Below are positions 1 through 6,381 of a stretch of DNA of 14,512 nucleotides, one piece after another. The stretch lies in contig JALSSH010000206.1 of assembly GCA_026984385.1 (NCBI GenBank), forward strand, positions 1 to 14,512, given 5' to 3'. The notes under the pieces were generated by a model. The model saw only the letters and a list, made by a program, of their open reading frames with translations, was not told where the DNA came from and searched no databases. Position 1 is the first letter of the stretch; the number at the start of each line of letters is the position of its first letter. Origin of the DNA: Ardenticatenia bacterium. Lineage in GTDB: Bacteria > Chloroflexota > Anaerolineae > Aggregatilineales > Aggregatilineaceae. Made by a program: the position numbers and the translations under genes.

Positions 1-1717
1 CCGGCGCGGGCGGTCCGGCGTAGATCAAGTTGCGCTCAAACGAGATCGCGCGCCCCGCGTAGTGCCAATTTTTGCGCGGCTCGCCCGGCTCTGGCGGGCG
101 GTCGGGCGGCCAAAAAGCGTCTTCCAACGTGCCCAGGAAGTCATAGCCCACGCGCTGCAACACGCGCGCGCGCATCGCCTCGAACGAGTCGTTGACGCGG
201 TCGGAAAGGTACGGTTGCGGCGCGTTGACGTTGTTAAGCAGCGCCATCCCGTAAAGCCCGTCGGCTTTCTGCGTGACCTGCTCCTCGTAAAGCGGCGCGC
301 TGATCTCCGGGCTGGGCGGCACGCCCCCGCTCGCCACGAAGGGCGCGGGCAACGGCGTGGGTGTCCAATCCGGATCGACGGCGGGGTAATTGAGTGAAAC
401 CGCGTCGGTCGCTGCGCCGAAAGCGCCCCATGTGCCGGTAAGGATTTGCGAGCGGCGCGGCACGCGCCCGATATCCAACATATAGGCGATGCTGCCGTCA
501 TTGGGCGCCCAGGTGGGCATCTTGCCGCGCCCGACCAAAATAGGCTCGGCTTGTGGCTGTTCCACCGCCTTTACATAGACGCCTTCTACCCCTTCCACCG
601 CGCCGCTGTAAGCAACAAGCGCTCCGTCGTTGCTCCAAGCGGGGTAATCTTCGTTAACCAGCGGCGTGTTGGTCAAGTTGACCGCTACCGCGTCGCCGCC
701 GCCCGCGTCCAAACTCAAGATGAAAATGTCCTGGTTGCCCGTGCGCCAGCTTGTGAAGGCAATATGCCGTCCGTCCGGCGACCAGGCCGGTTCGATATCC
801 GGCCCTGCGGTAAAGGTGGCGCGATATGCGCCTTCTTGGGCGGCGCGGGCCGGGTCGCTGCTGATGATGTAAATGTCCAAGTCCTGTGTGTCATTGTTAT
901 AGCCCTCGTAGGCGATGTACGCCCCGTCCGGTGACCAGGTGGGCGCGCCCTCAAAGCCGGGCGTGTAGGTCAAGCGCACGATAGCGCCCGTATCCATCTC
1001 CAAAATGTACAGCTCCCAATTGCCCTCGCGGTTGCTGGCGAAGGCGATGCGCTGCCCGTCCGGTGACCAGGCCGGATCGCGTTCGTCGGCAGGGGAGTTG
1101 GTCAGCCGCAGCGGGGCGCTTTGCCCCACGCTCAGCGCCCAGAGATCGTCTTGGCCGTTTTCGCGCAGCGTAAAAACCAAGCTGCCGCCCACGCGCAACG
1201 GGTCGGGGATGGGGGTGGGCGTGGGAACGGCGGTGGGAAAAAGCGCGGTTGGGGCGGCGGTTTCTTGCGCTAAGGGCCACACCCCGCCGGTGGGCAGCGT
1301 GGGGGCGTTTTGCTGCGTGGTTTGCAACACCACCACCGCCAGCAACACCAACAGCAACAGCACCGCAAAAGCGCTCAGCGCGCGGTTTTGCGCCAAAAGC
1401 GGGTCGCGCACCACAGGCGGCTCCATCTCGATCTCCAGCGCGCGTTGGGCCATGCGCGCCTGCCGCTTTGCGGACGTGCCCTCGACCACGTCTTGGGTGA
1501 TTTCGTAAGCGTGTTGAGCGGTGCGCGCCGTGCCGGTCAGCGCCGCGATCGTGATCTGCACAAAGCCGACTGCGCTCATCACAACGCCGGTAATCAGCGC
1601 AAAGAGTCCCGTTTTCAGGTGGGTGGCCTGTTGAACGGTGATCATGGCGGCCCAGGCACTCAGGCGCAAAAAGGCATTGCCCAGGCGGTCGGTCAGGCGA
1701 AAGGCACGCACAAGCAT
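1..1717 (-). CDS. Membrane-anchored PD40 (TolB-like) beta-propeller protein with M15-like C-terminal domain, 3' end cut by window
   Basis: The frame is open from ATG at 1717 to the window edge, giving 572 codons without a stop. The N-terminus has a hydrophobic stretch at about residues 35-62 and a strong membrane segment at about 112-131, followed by a Pro/Thr linker (about 150-172). WD40-like PD40 repeats then run from about 178 to 420. Blades carry the signature PAWSPDG or PTWSPDG followed by IAF/IAY and D-I-Y/F-I, near residues 213, 247, 292 and 337, with a weaker copy near 380. PD40 blades usually form propellers that bind peptides or proteins. Residues from about 474 form a separate domain ending in NWHYAGRA, which resembles the first zinc motif of M15 peptidases but has Ser where Asp is expected. 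The propeller probably lies outside the membrane. No strong ribosome binding site precedes the ATG. The propeller call is firm; the C-terminal domain call is tentative. Confidence 0.85.
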   Translation of the reverse strand, partial: MLVRAFRLTDRLGNAFLRLSAWAAMITVQQATHLKTGLFALITGVVMSAVGFVQITIAALTGTARTAQHAYEITQDVVEGTSAKRQARMAQRALEIEMEPPVVRDPLLAQNRALSAFAVLLLLVLLAVVVLQTTQQNAPTLPTGGVWPLAQETAAPTALFPTAVPTPTPIPDPLRVGGSLVFTLRENGQDDLWALSVGQSAPLRLTNSPADERDPAWSPDGQRIAFASNREGNWELYILEMDTGAIVRLTYTPGFEGAPTWSPDGAYIAYEGYNNDTQDLDIYIISSDPARAAQEGAYRATFTAGPDIEPAWSPDGRHIAFTSWRTGNQDIFILSLDAGGGDAVAVNLTNTPLVNEDYPAWSNDGALVAYSGAVEGVEGVYVKAVEQPQAEPILVGRGKMPTWAPNDGSIAYMLDIGRVPRRSQILTGTWGAFGAATDAVSLNYPAVDPDWTPTPLPAPFVASGGVPPSPEISAPLYEEQVTQKADGLYGMALLNNVNAPQPYLSDRVNDSFEAMRARVLQRVGYDFLGTLEDAFWPPDRPPEPGEPRKNWHYAGRAISFERNLIYAGPPAP

Positions 1718-1749
1718 AAGACGCCCCGCTCTCTGATAATTTGCGGCGT

Positions 1750-1769
1750 GGGATGGCGCGTCCCATCCC
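1750..1769. repeat. Perfect 7-bp inverted repeat in the PD40 gene leader
   Basis: GGGATGG and CCATCCC are separated by 6 bases. The hairpin lies in the predicted 5' leader of the minus-strand PD40 gene, between its candidate promoter and start codon, so it could act as an RNA hairpin or an operator. No function can be assigned. Confidence 0.45.
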
Positions 1770-1783
1770 TCTACACCGCGCAC

Positions 1784-1812
1784 ATTCTACAGAAAAAGGA
1801 AATGGGGAGCAA
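1784..1812 (-). promoter_or_regulatory. Candidate promoter of the PD40 gene
   Basis: On the minus strand, TTGCTC (1807-1812) and TAGAAT (1784-1789) are separated by 17 bases, a sigma-70-like arrangement. This would give an untranslated leader of about 60 bases before the ATG at 1717. The match is seen by eye only and the -35 box is imperfect. Confidence 0.4.
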
Positions 1813-1889
1813 CTTCCAAAAGATAAGCGAACGCGCCTGTGCTTCGCCTTTACGCGCTCGTGAAGTTGTGTGTAGGCGGTTGGAAAACC

Positions 1890-1920
1890 ACTCAGCGACG
1901 CGCCGCGCGCGCCGCTGAGT
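1890..1920 (-). terminator. Candidate terminator of the LysM-glycosidase gene
   Basis: A perfect 8-bp stem (ACTCAGCG at 1890-1897, CGCTGAGT at 1913-1920) encloses a GC-rich loop that can pair further. On the minus strand it is followed by GGTTTTCC, a weak T-run. It lies about 70 bases after the stop of the minus-strand LysM gene. Termination is plausible but the T-run is poor. Confidence 0.4.
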
Positions 1921-1937
1921 AATGCGGAGTTTTTTGC

Positions 1938-1962
1938 CGCGCCTTTTACCGAAAAAGGCGCG
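1938..1962. repeat. Perfect 10-bp hairpin downstream of the LysM gene
   Basis: CGCGCCTTTT (1938-1947) and AAAAGGCGCG (1953-1962) pair perfectly around a 5-base loop. Neither strand has a T-run directly after the stem, so it is not a classic intrinsic terminator. It may support termination or mRNA 3'-end stability, or be a copy of a dispersed palindromic repeat. Confidence 0.5.
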
Positions 1963-1991
1963 CGGTGGGGGAAAAGTGCGCCCCACAAAAA

Positions 1992-3476
1992 TCAGTGCAT
2001 CACTTGCCCCAACGTGGAACAGGCCGGGCACGACCCACCCGGACGCACAATCGCATACCCTGCCATCGGGTCGGCCCCGTAGGCGGTGAAGTCCACGTTC
2101 CAAACGATCATCAAGCGGATTTTGCCGCTGTTCTTAGAAAGTTGCGCCGCGCGCGCCAGCCATTGCGCTTGTTGGGCCACCGTCACGTTTTGCGCCCAAG
2201 CAAAGCCCGCCGGCAACGGCCCCAACCCTTCGGGCGAAAGATAGCCCAGCTCCGTAAAGCAAAGCGGCTTGGCCCCGCCAAAGGCGTTCCAATATGTGTT
2301 GACCATGCCCCAGTAGTAGCGCGTATAGTAGTTGTCGCCACGCGGATCGCCGCTGGTTTGGTCCGGCCCGACGATGCCCTCGTTGTAATGCAGCCCGATA
2401 CAGTCCGCATAGCTGGCCGCGCCCGCCGCCGCCATGCCGCGTATGTAGCGGTCGTCGTTCCAGACGCGGTCTGTGCCGAACGCGCCTTCCGCGCCGGTGG
2501 GCGCAGGCGCGCCGCTGATCACCATCACGCTTGCGTTGGCGCCCTTGATCGCGTTGTACGCCTTGATCAGCATCTGCGTATAGCTGGCCGGGTTGATCTG
2601 CCCCGTCGGCCATTCGCGGTCAATGTTCTGCTCGTTCCAGACCTCGATCGCGTCCGGCCCCAGCGCGGCCACCCCGCCCAGGAAGCCCGCGAACTGATCC
2701 ATATAGCCTGTGCCGCCCGCGCCCAATTGCACCGGGTCGCCCACGATGCCCAACAGGATGCGGAAGCCCTGGCTATGCGCTTCGTTGATCGCGCCTGCTG
2801 CGATCTGCGGCGAGTCACCCAGGTTGTAGCGAATTTGCCGCTTGACCCAGGTCATGCCCGCCTGACGCATCAGGTCCGCATGGGTGAAGCTATCCACATG
2901 GCCGCCCAGCTCAAACGCGCCGCCGCCCGGCGCGGGGGGCGAGGTGGGCTGTGGGGCGGGAGTGGGTTGGCCGCCGCCCCCGGGTTGGGGTTGGGGCGCG
3001 CCACCGCTGGGAATGATCAACACCTGGCCGACGTAGATCAGGTTCGGGTTGGTGATGTAGTTATCCCGCACCAGCGCATCAACCGTCGTGCCGAAGCGTG
3101 TTGCAATCCGGTAGAGTGTGTCTCCGGGCTGCACGGTGTAAGTCACGCCGCCCGCCTCCGGCCCAGGGACAGGCGTGGGCAGCGGGGTAGGTTGAGCGGG
3201 CGCGCTGGTCGGTTGCGCGGGTGGGGCGCTTTGCCCGGGGGCCGGAATCTTGAGCACCTGCCCGACGTAGATCAGGTTCGGGTTGCTGATGCCGTTGTAT
3301 TGGGCCAACACCGGCCAAGTGGTGTTATATTGCAACGCGATGCGGTAGAGATTTTCCCCAGGTTGCACCACATGGGTTTGTGTGCCGTCCTGGGCGTGTG
3401 CGGGCTGTGGATGCGCGGCTGTTGGAGCCAGCAGCAACGCGAACACCAGAACAAAGGGTAGCCATTTCAAACGCAT
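1992..3476 (-). CDS. Secreted double-LysM protein with clan-A-like glycoside hydrolase domain
   Basis: This 494-residue protein starts with a signal peptide (residues 1 to about 28, with a hydrophobic core and an A-H-A type cleavage site). Two LysM domains follow (about 34-79 and 112-157), each with a V-Q-P-G start and the NPNLIYVGQVL signature. Pro/Thr/Gly linkers follow each LysM. A TIM-barrel-type glycosidase domain (about 188-494) has the candidate acid/base Glu282 in E-V-W-N-E-Q-N and the candidate nucleophile Glu409 in C-F-T-E-L-G-Y, as in GH39/GH5-like clan-A enzymes. LysM domains usually bind peptidoglycan or chitin-type glycans, so the enzyme is probably held on a cell wall or polymer; the substrate cannot be told. 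The ATG at 3476 is supported by AGGAG 8 bases upstream. The gene stands alone, with its own candidate promoter. Confidence 0.88.
   Translation of the reverse strand: MRLKWLPFVLVFALLLAPTAAHPQPAHAQDGTQTHVVQPGENLYRIALQYNTTWPVLAQYNGISNPNLIYVGQVLKIPAPGQSAPPAQPTSAPAQPTPLPTPVPGPEAGGVTYTVQPGDTLYRIATRFGTTVDALVRDNYITNPNLIYVGQVLIIPSGGAPQPQPGGGGQPTPAPQPTSPPAPGGGAFELGGHVDSFTHADLMRQAGMTWVKRQIRYNLGDSPQIAAGAINEAHSQGFRILLGIVGDPVQLGAGGTGYMDQFAGFLGGVAALGPDAIEVWNEQNIDREWPTGQINPASYTQMLIKAYNAIKGANASVMVISGAPAPTGAEGAFGTDRVWNDDRYIRGMAAAGAASYADCIGLHYNEGIVGPDQTSGDPRGDNYYTRYYWGMVNTYWNAFGGAKPLCFTELGYLSPEGLGPLPAGFAWAQNVTVAQQAQWLARAAQLSKNSGKIRLMIVWNVDFTAYGADPMAGYAIVRPGGSCPACSTLGQVMH
3021..3291. repeat. Near-identical 37-bp direct repeat inside the two LysM domains
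   Basis: Bases 3021-3057 and 3255-3291 match at 35 of 37 positions by eye. They encode the C-terminal half of each LysM domain (N-P-N-L-I-Y-V-G-Q-V-L). Identity this high at the DNA level suggests recent duplication or gene conversion of the LysM unit rather than protein-level conservation alone. Confidence 0.8.
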
Positions 3477-3518
3477 TATGTACGCTCCTGGTCAATTTTT
3501 GTGCCAAATGCTGACTTC

Positions 3519-3546
3519 ATCATACTGAAAAATAATATCTGCACAA
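3519..3546 (-). promoter_or_regulatory. Candidate promoter of the LysM-glycosidase gene
   Basis: On the minus strand, TTGTGC (3541-3546) and TATGAT (3519-3524) are separated by 16 bases, about 43 bases before the ATG at 3476. The surrounding sequence is AT-rich compared with the window, as expected for a promoter. Confidence 0.5.
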
Positions 3547-3578
3547 CTGACCCCTGCTCGCCGCCTACACTTCGTCAA

Positions 3579-3611
3579 ACCGACGGAAGGAAACGAGCGT
3601 CGGTGTACAAT
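3579..3611 (+). promoter_or_regulatory. Candidate promoter and operator of the MNT gene
   Basis: A perfect 7-bp inverted repeat (ACCGACG at 3579-3585, CGTCGGT at 3598-3604) ends one base before TACAAT (3606-3611), a good -10 box. No good -35 box is visible. A repeat occupying the -35/-10 interval is where a repressor would block transcription, so autoregulation of the small gene downstream is possible. Confidence 0.42.
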
Positions 3612-3645
3612 AGGAGCGGTGATGAAAATTGTTTAGGGGGTGTTT

Positions 3646-3972
3646 ATGACGCAAGAAACCATTGCCCTCGATGTGCCGACGGAGCAAATCGCTGCCTTTT
3701 GCCGACGCTGGCACATCGTCGAGATGGCGCTTTTCGGCTCCGCCTTACGAGGGGAGCTGCGCCCCGACAGCGACATCGACATACTTGTGACGTATGCGCC
3801 TGGCGCGCGGCGCACATTGGCCGGACAAATGCAGATGCAAGACGAGATCGAAGCTATTTTCGGGCGCAAAGTGGACCTGGTCAATCGGCGTGCCTTAGAG
3901 CGCAGCCGCAACTATATTCGCCGTAACGCTATCTTAAACTCTGCGAGAATCATCTGCCGCAGGGGAAAATAA
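3646..3972 (+). CDS. MNT-type minimal nucleotidyltransferase (MntA-like antitoxin family), no HEPN partner
   Basis: This 108-residue protein has the minimal nucleotidyltransferase signature GS-x10-D-x-D: Gly31-Ser32, then Asp43 and Asp45 in D-S-D-I-D. A third acidic residue, Asp77, sits in K-V-D-L-V. In HEPN/MNT toxin-antitoxin pairs, members of this family inactivate the HepT RNase by transferring AMP to it. The usual adjacent HEPN gene is absent: downstream there is only a palindrome and then a gene on the other strand. Upstream is the divergent LysM gene. The ATG at 3646 is chosen because AGGGGG ends 5 bases before it; a GTG at 3640 overlaps that site. Family membership is firm. An antitoxin role is uncertain without a toxin, and the gene may be a relic or act on a distant partner. 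Confidence 0.85.
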   Translation: MTQETIALDVPTEQIAAFCRRWHIVEMALFGSALRGELRPDSDIDILVTYAPGARRTLAGQMQMQDEIEAIFGRKVDLVNRRALERSRNYIRRNAILNSARIICRRGK

Positions 3973-3973
3973 A

Positions 3974-4007
3974 CACCAGGGACAGACCTTTGCCACTGTC
4001 CCTGGTG
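3974..4007. repeat. Perfect 12-bp palindrome (REP-like) between converging genes
   Basis: CACCAGGGACAG (3974-3985) and CTGTCCCTGGTG (3996-4007) pair perfectly around a 10-base loop. It begins one base after the MNT stop codon and ends 28 bases before the stop of the converging M29 gene. There is no T-run on either side. The G-G-G-A-C-A-G core recalls REP elements associated with RAYT transposases. It could also block read-through in both directions. Confidence 0.7.
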
Positions 4008-4035
4008 AATTGAGCCGAATGGACCCGCCACGCAC

Positions 4036-5145
4036 TCAGCCTTCGATCACGAATTGGCCGTTTTCGTAAAAAAGCGTCCCGTCAATCGTGATGCTGCCGC
4101 CCTGCTTCATGTCGTGCACCATGTCCCAGTGCACCTGGCTTTTGTTCGTGCCGCCCGCCTCTTCAAACGATTGCCCCAACGCCATATGGATCGTGCCGCC
4201 GATCTTCTCGTCGAAGAGCGTTTCGCCGGTGAAGCGCTGGATGCCGTAGTTCGTGCCGATGGCAAATTCGCCCAAAAAACGCGCGCCCTCGTCCATATCC
4301 AATTGGCTGAGCAAGTACGCTTCGTTTTTCTCCGCGCTGGCCTCAACCACTTTGCCGTCCTTGAAGGTCAGCTTGACCCCGCGCACCTCGCGCCCGCCGT
4401 AAACGGTCGGGAAGCTGAACTCCACATGCCCGTTGACGCTGGTTTTGATCGGGCTGGTGAAAATCTCGCCGTCCGGGAAGTTGTTGTCGCCCCAGGCGCT
4501 GATCCAAGCGCGCCCCTCGAAGTCGAAGGAAAGCTCGATGCCCGGGCCGCGCACTTCGGCGTGCTTTTTACCTTTCAGCCAGGCCACCATGCGCGCCTGC
4601 TTTTCCTTGACGGCCCGCCAATGCGCCACCGGGTCGTCTTTGTCGAGCGCGCAAGCCTTATAGACAAACTCGGTATAGGCCAACAAGCCCATTTCCGCTT
4701 GTTGCGCGGCGGCCTGAGTGGGCCAGCCGCAAATGTTCCAGCGCAACGAGCCATCCCCGATGCGCTCAAAGTAGCGCTTGATCATGGCTTGCTGGGCCTT
4801 CTGACGCTTGGCGATGCGTTCGGGGGGGACGTCGGAAAGCGCCTTGGTGTTGTAGGGGGCCAAGATGTTGAAAAGCACGTCGGCGCGCTCGATGGCCTCC
4901 ATCGCCAACGGGTCGCTGAACTCCAGTTGTTTGTCGTTGCCCAGCTCGTAGAGCAGCTCTTGCAGCCCGGGCAAACGCACGCGCGCCACCGGATGCCCAC
5001 CCCGCCGCAAGACCGCTTCGTAGAGCGCGCGGACGATCGGCTCGGCTTCGAGCGTGCTGGAGATCAGCACATAGTCGCCCTCTTGGATCGGCACGGAGAA
5101 TTCGGTCAGGATTTGCGCCAGGCGTGGCGCAAAGTTGTCAAACAT
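4036..5145 (-). CDS. M29 family aminopeptidase (AmpS/aminopeptidase T type)
   Basis: This 369-residue protein has the normal length for M29 metalloaminopeptidases, cytoplasmic dimers that remove N-terminal residues from peptides. The expected two-metal ligands are visible: Glu227 (D-G-E-I-F-T-S-P), Glu293 (G-E-F-A-I-G-T-N), His320 (T-I-H-M-A-L-G), and His339 with Asp341 (H-W-D-M-V). The spacing of 66 residues between the two Glu ligands matches that recalled for characterised members. The position seven residues after His320, usually Tyr, is Phe327. There is no signal peptide. ATG at 5145 is supported by an AGGGAG ribosome binding site 6 bases upstream. The gene appears to have its own promoter and ends at the palindrome shared with the MNT gene. 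It probably has a housekeeping role in peptide turnover. Confidence 0.92.
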   Translation of the reverse strand: MFDNFAPRLAQILTEFSVPIQEGDYVLISSTLEAEPIVRALYEAVLRRGGHPVARVRLPGLQELLYELGNDKQLEFSDPLAMEAIERADVLFNILAPYNTKALSDVPPERIAKRQKAQQAMIKRYFERIGDGSLRWNICGWPTQAAAQQAEMGLLAYTEFVYKACALDKDDPVAHWRAVKEKQARMVAWLKGKKHAEVRGPGIELSFDFEGRAWISAWGDNNFPDGEIFTSPIKTSVNGHVEFSFPTVYGGREVRGVKLTFKDGKVVEASAEKNEAYLLSQLDMDEGARFLGEFAIGTNYGIQRFTGETLFDEKIGGTIHMALGQSFEEAGGTNKSQVHWDMVHDMKQGGSITIDGTLFYENGQFVIEG

Positions 5146-5146
5146 T

Positions 5147-5265
5147 ATTTGCTCCCTTCAAAATGCAGTTTTCCCTCGTGCGGGCAGACTATACCACAAT
5201 GCGCTCGGGGCGGCGAAGGATCGGATAATCGGGGTAAGGGGGAAGGCAAGGGGCATTTGCTCCCT
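5147..5265. repeat. 11-bp direct repeat carrying the M29 ribosome binding site
   Basis: ATTTGCTCCCT occurs at 5147-5157 and again at 5255-5265. The first copy contains the complement of the M29 ribosome binding site. The second lies in the hairpin after the stop of the upstream gene. It may be chance or a small local duplication. Confidence 0.4.
5188..5196 (-). promoter_or_regulatory. Extended -10 promoter of the M29 gene
   Basis: On the minus strand the sequence reads TGGTATAGT, an extended -10 element, about 42 bases before the ATG at 5145. No good -35 box is seen, which is usual for extended -10 promoters. Confidence 0.5.
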
Positions 5266-5268
5266 GCC
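5245..5268 (-). terminator. Weak terminator-like hairpin after the acidic-tail gene
   Basis: Two 10-base arms (5245-5254 and 5259-5268) pair with one mismatch and one position that is a wobble on only one strand, around a 4-base loop. It starts about 13 bases after the stop of the 5282-6214 gene. On the minus strand it is followed by a pyrimidine stretch rather than a clean T-run. Confidence 0.3.
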
Positions 5269-5281
5269 GGAAAGCGAACGC

Positions 5282-6214
5282 TCACCACTCCAAATCGTCG
5301 GCGGAAAGCGCCTCGTCCCCGAACTCGTCGGAGGGAGGCTCTGCGGCGGTTTCTTCTTCCGACGGCGCTTCGGCTGCTTCTTCCCACTGTTCTTCGGGCG
5401 CGTCGGGTATCACGCTTTGCAAAATGGATTGCCCGCGTTGCCGAGGGGAGAAGTGGAGCGGTTCTTCGGCCCAGTCCCCTATTGGCACGCTGCGCAAGTC
5501 GGTTTCGTCGGGTTCTTCTTGGGCTTCGCGCTCTTCGCGCCGCCCGGGAAACCATAAATCTTCCAACCAATCCAACAGCTCGGTGATCATCTGGGGCGTC
5601 ATGCGTGCGGCGGCTTCGTAACCGGCAGGGGAAAAGGCATACACGCGCCCGAAATGCTCGCGCACCACAAAGATCAAATGCGGTTGTTCCCAGCGTTCGC
5701 GCGTCCAAAGAAAGGTGATGCCGTTGGCACGCCGCATCAAGTCCAACCAGCGGCTACGATCGCCTTCTACCAGCGGGCTGAGCCGAAAACGCAACGCGAT
5801 CACGCTAAAGAGCGTGAACGTAAAATCCAGCGTGGCGGCTTCGTCGGTGTGTGCGTCTACGCTGAGCATCAGGGCGTCGTCGTTGCTGGCAAAGATCGCG
5901 GTCGCCCGTCGCCCCAAGGGCCGATCCGGTGGGGGGAAGAACTTAACGCGAGAAAGCAGCGGCGTATTGCTGAAGCGCCGCGCCAGGTCGGTATCCAGAT
6001 CGATCTCGCCGGAGAAAAATTGCTGCAACGTGATCGGCGCGCTGGTTTGGATGCTCCGCTGATGGCCGGACTCGCGCAGCTCCAAGCCCAGGCGCTGGCG
6101 GTCTTGGTTGGTGATGCGGCGCGTAAATTCGCGCGTTAGGCGGATCAGTTCCTCGACCGGAATTTCGTCCAGATCGTTGGGGAGGCTGGCGGGTCGGTTG
6201 TGTGGTTCGGACAT
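5282..6214 (-). CDS. Unrecognised cytoplasmic protein with long acidic C-terminal tail
   Basis: I do not recognise this 310-residue protein. It has no signal peptide and no membrane segment. Residues 1 to about 225 look like a folded alpha/beta region, with hydrophobic strands near 104-145 (including T-A-I-F-A-S and L-D-F-T-F-T-L-F-S-V), an R-W-x5-R stretch at 155-161, and a helical segment at 207-222. From about 226 to the end it is rich in Glu, Asp and Pro, probably disordered, and ends D-D-L-E-W. Long acidic tails can mediate contact with basic proteins or metals, but nothing here shows which. The ATG at 6214 follows a perfect TATAAT by about 40 bases; its ribosome binding site is weak. 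Bases and codons resemble those of its neighbours. The open frame and codon pattern make it a convincing gene; function unknown. Confidence 0.8.
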   Translation of the reverse strand: MSEPHNRPASLPNDLDEIPVEELIRLTREFTRRITNQDRQRLGLELRESGHQRSIQTSAPITLQQFFSGEIDLDTDLARRFSNTPLLSRVKFFPPPDRPLGRRATAIFASNDDALMLSVDAHTDEAATLDFTFTLFSVIALRFRLSPLVEGDRSRWLDLMRRANGITFLWTRERWEQPHLIFVVREHFGRVYAFSPAGYEAAARMTPQMITELLDWLEDLWFPGRREEREAQEEPDETDLRSVPIGDWAEEPLHFSPRQRGQSILQSVIPDAPEEQWEEAAEAPSEEETAAEPPSDEFGDEALSADDLEW

Positions 6215-6253
6215 GGTACGTTCCGCTCACTTTTGGGCTGTCGGTTGCCGCAC

Positions 6254-6259
6254 ATTATA
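6254..6259 (-). promoter_or_regulatory. -10 box of the acidic-tail gene promoter
   Basis: A perfect TATAAT on the minus strand sits about 40 bases before the ATG at 6214. No convincing -35 box is seen at 16-18 bases. The position separates this gene from the upstream MscS gene's transcription unit. Confidence 0.5.
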
Positions 6260-6330
6260 CGGCACGCGCTCCAAATTGGCTATCGGCGCCCGAGCGCGAA
6301 ACGCCTTTGGTTGGCGGGGGACTGAGGGAT

Positions 6331-6376
6331 GAGGCGCTGCCCGATCGTGGGCCTGCTTAGAAGAAGGCAGCGCCTC
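6331..6376 (-). terminator. Long hairpin after the MscS gene, probable end of the signalling operon
   Basis: GAGGCGCTGCC (6331-6341) and GGCAGCGCCTC (6366-6376) pair perfectly over 11 bases around a 24-base loop, starting 5 bases after the MscS stop codon on the minus strand. There is no T-run, so it may be a 3'-end stabilising structure or a Rho-type end rather than an intrinsic terminator. Confidence 0.5.
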
Positions 6377-6381
6377 GCGTT

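Noticed and set aside
951..1988. Long minus-strand open frame of about 345 codons
   Set aside because: It is a shifted-frame shadow of the PD40 gene: its translation is Arg/Ala-rich low-complexity sequence, while the neighbouring frame carries repeated PD40 motifs and membrane spans.
1965..3461. Plus-strand open frame of about 498 codons opposite the LysM-glycosidase gene
   Set aside because: It is the antisense shadow of a GC-rich gene; the minus strand has a signal peptide, LysM domains, catalytic motifs and a ribosome binding site.
3973..4035. Remnant of a HEPN toxin gene after the MNT gene
   Set aside because: The gap is only 63 bases, mostly a palindrome, with no R-x4-6-H coding motif in any frame.
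4054..5586. Plus-strand open frame of about 510 codons opposite the M29 and acidic-tail genes
   Set aside because: It spans the antisense of two genes and their gap, has no recognisable motif, and conflicts with a clear M29 enzyme on the minus strand.
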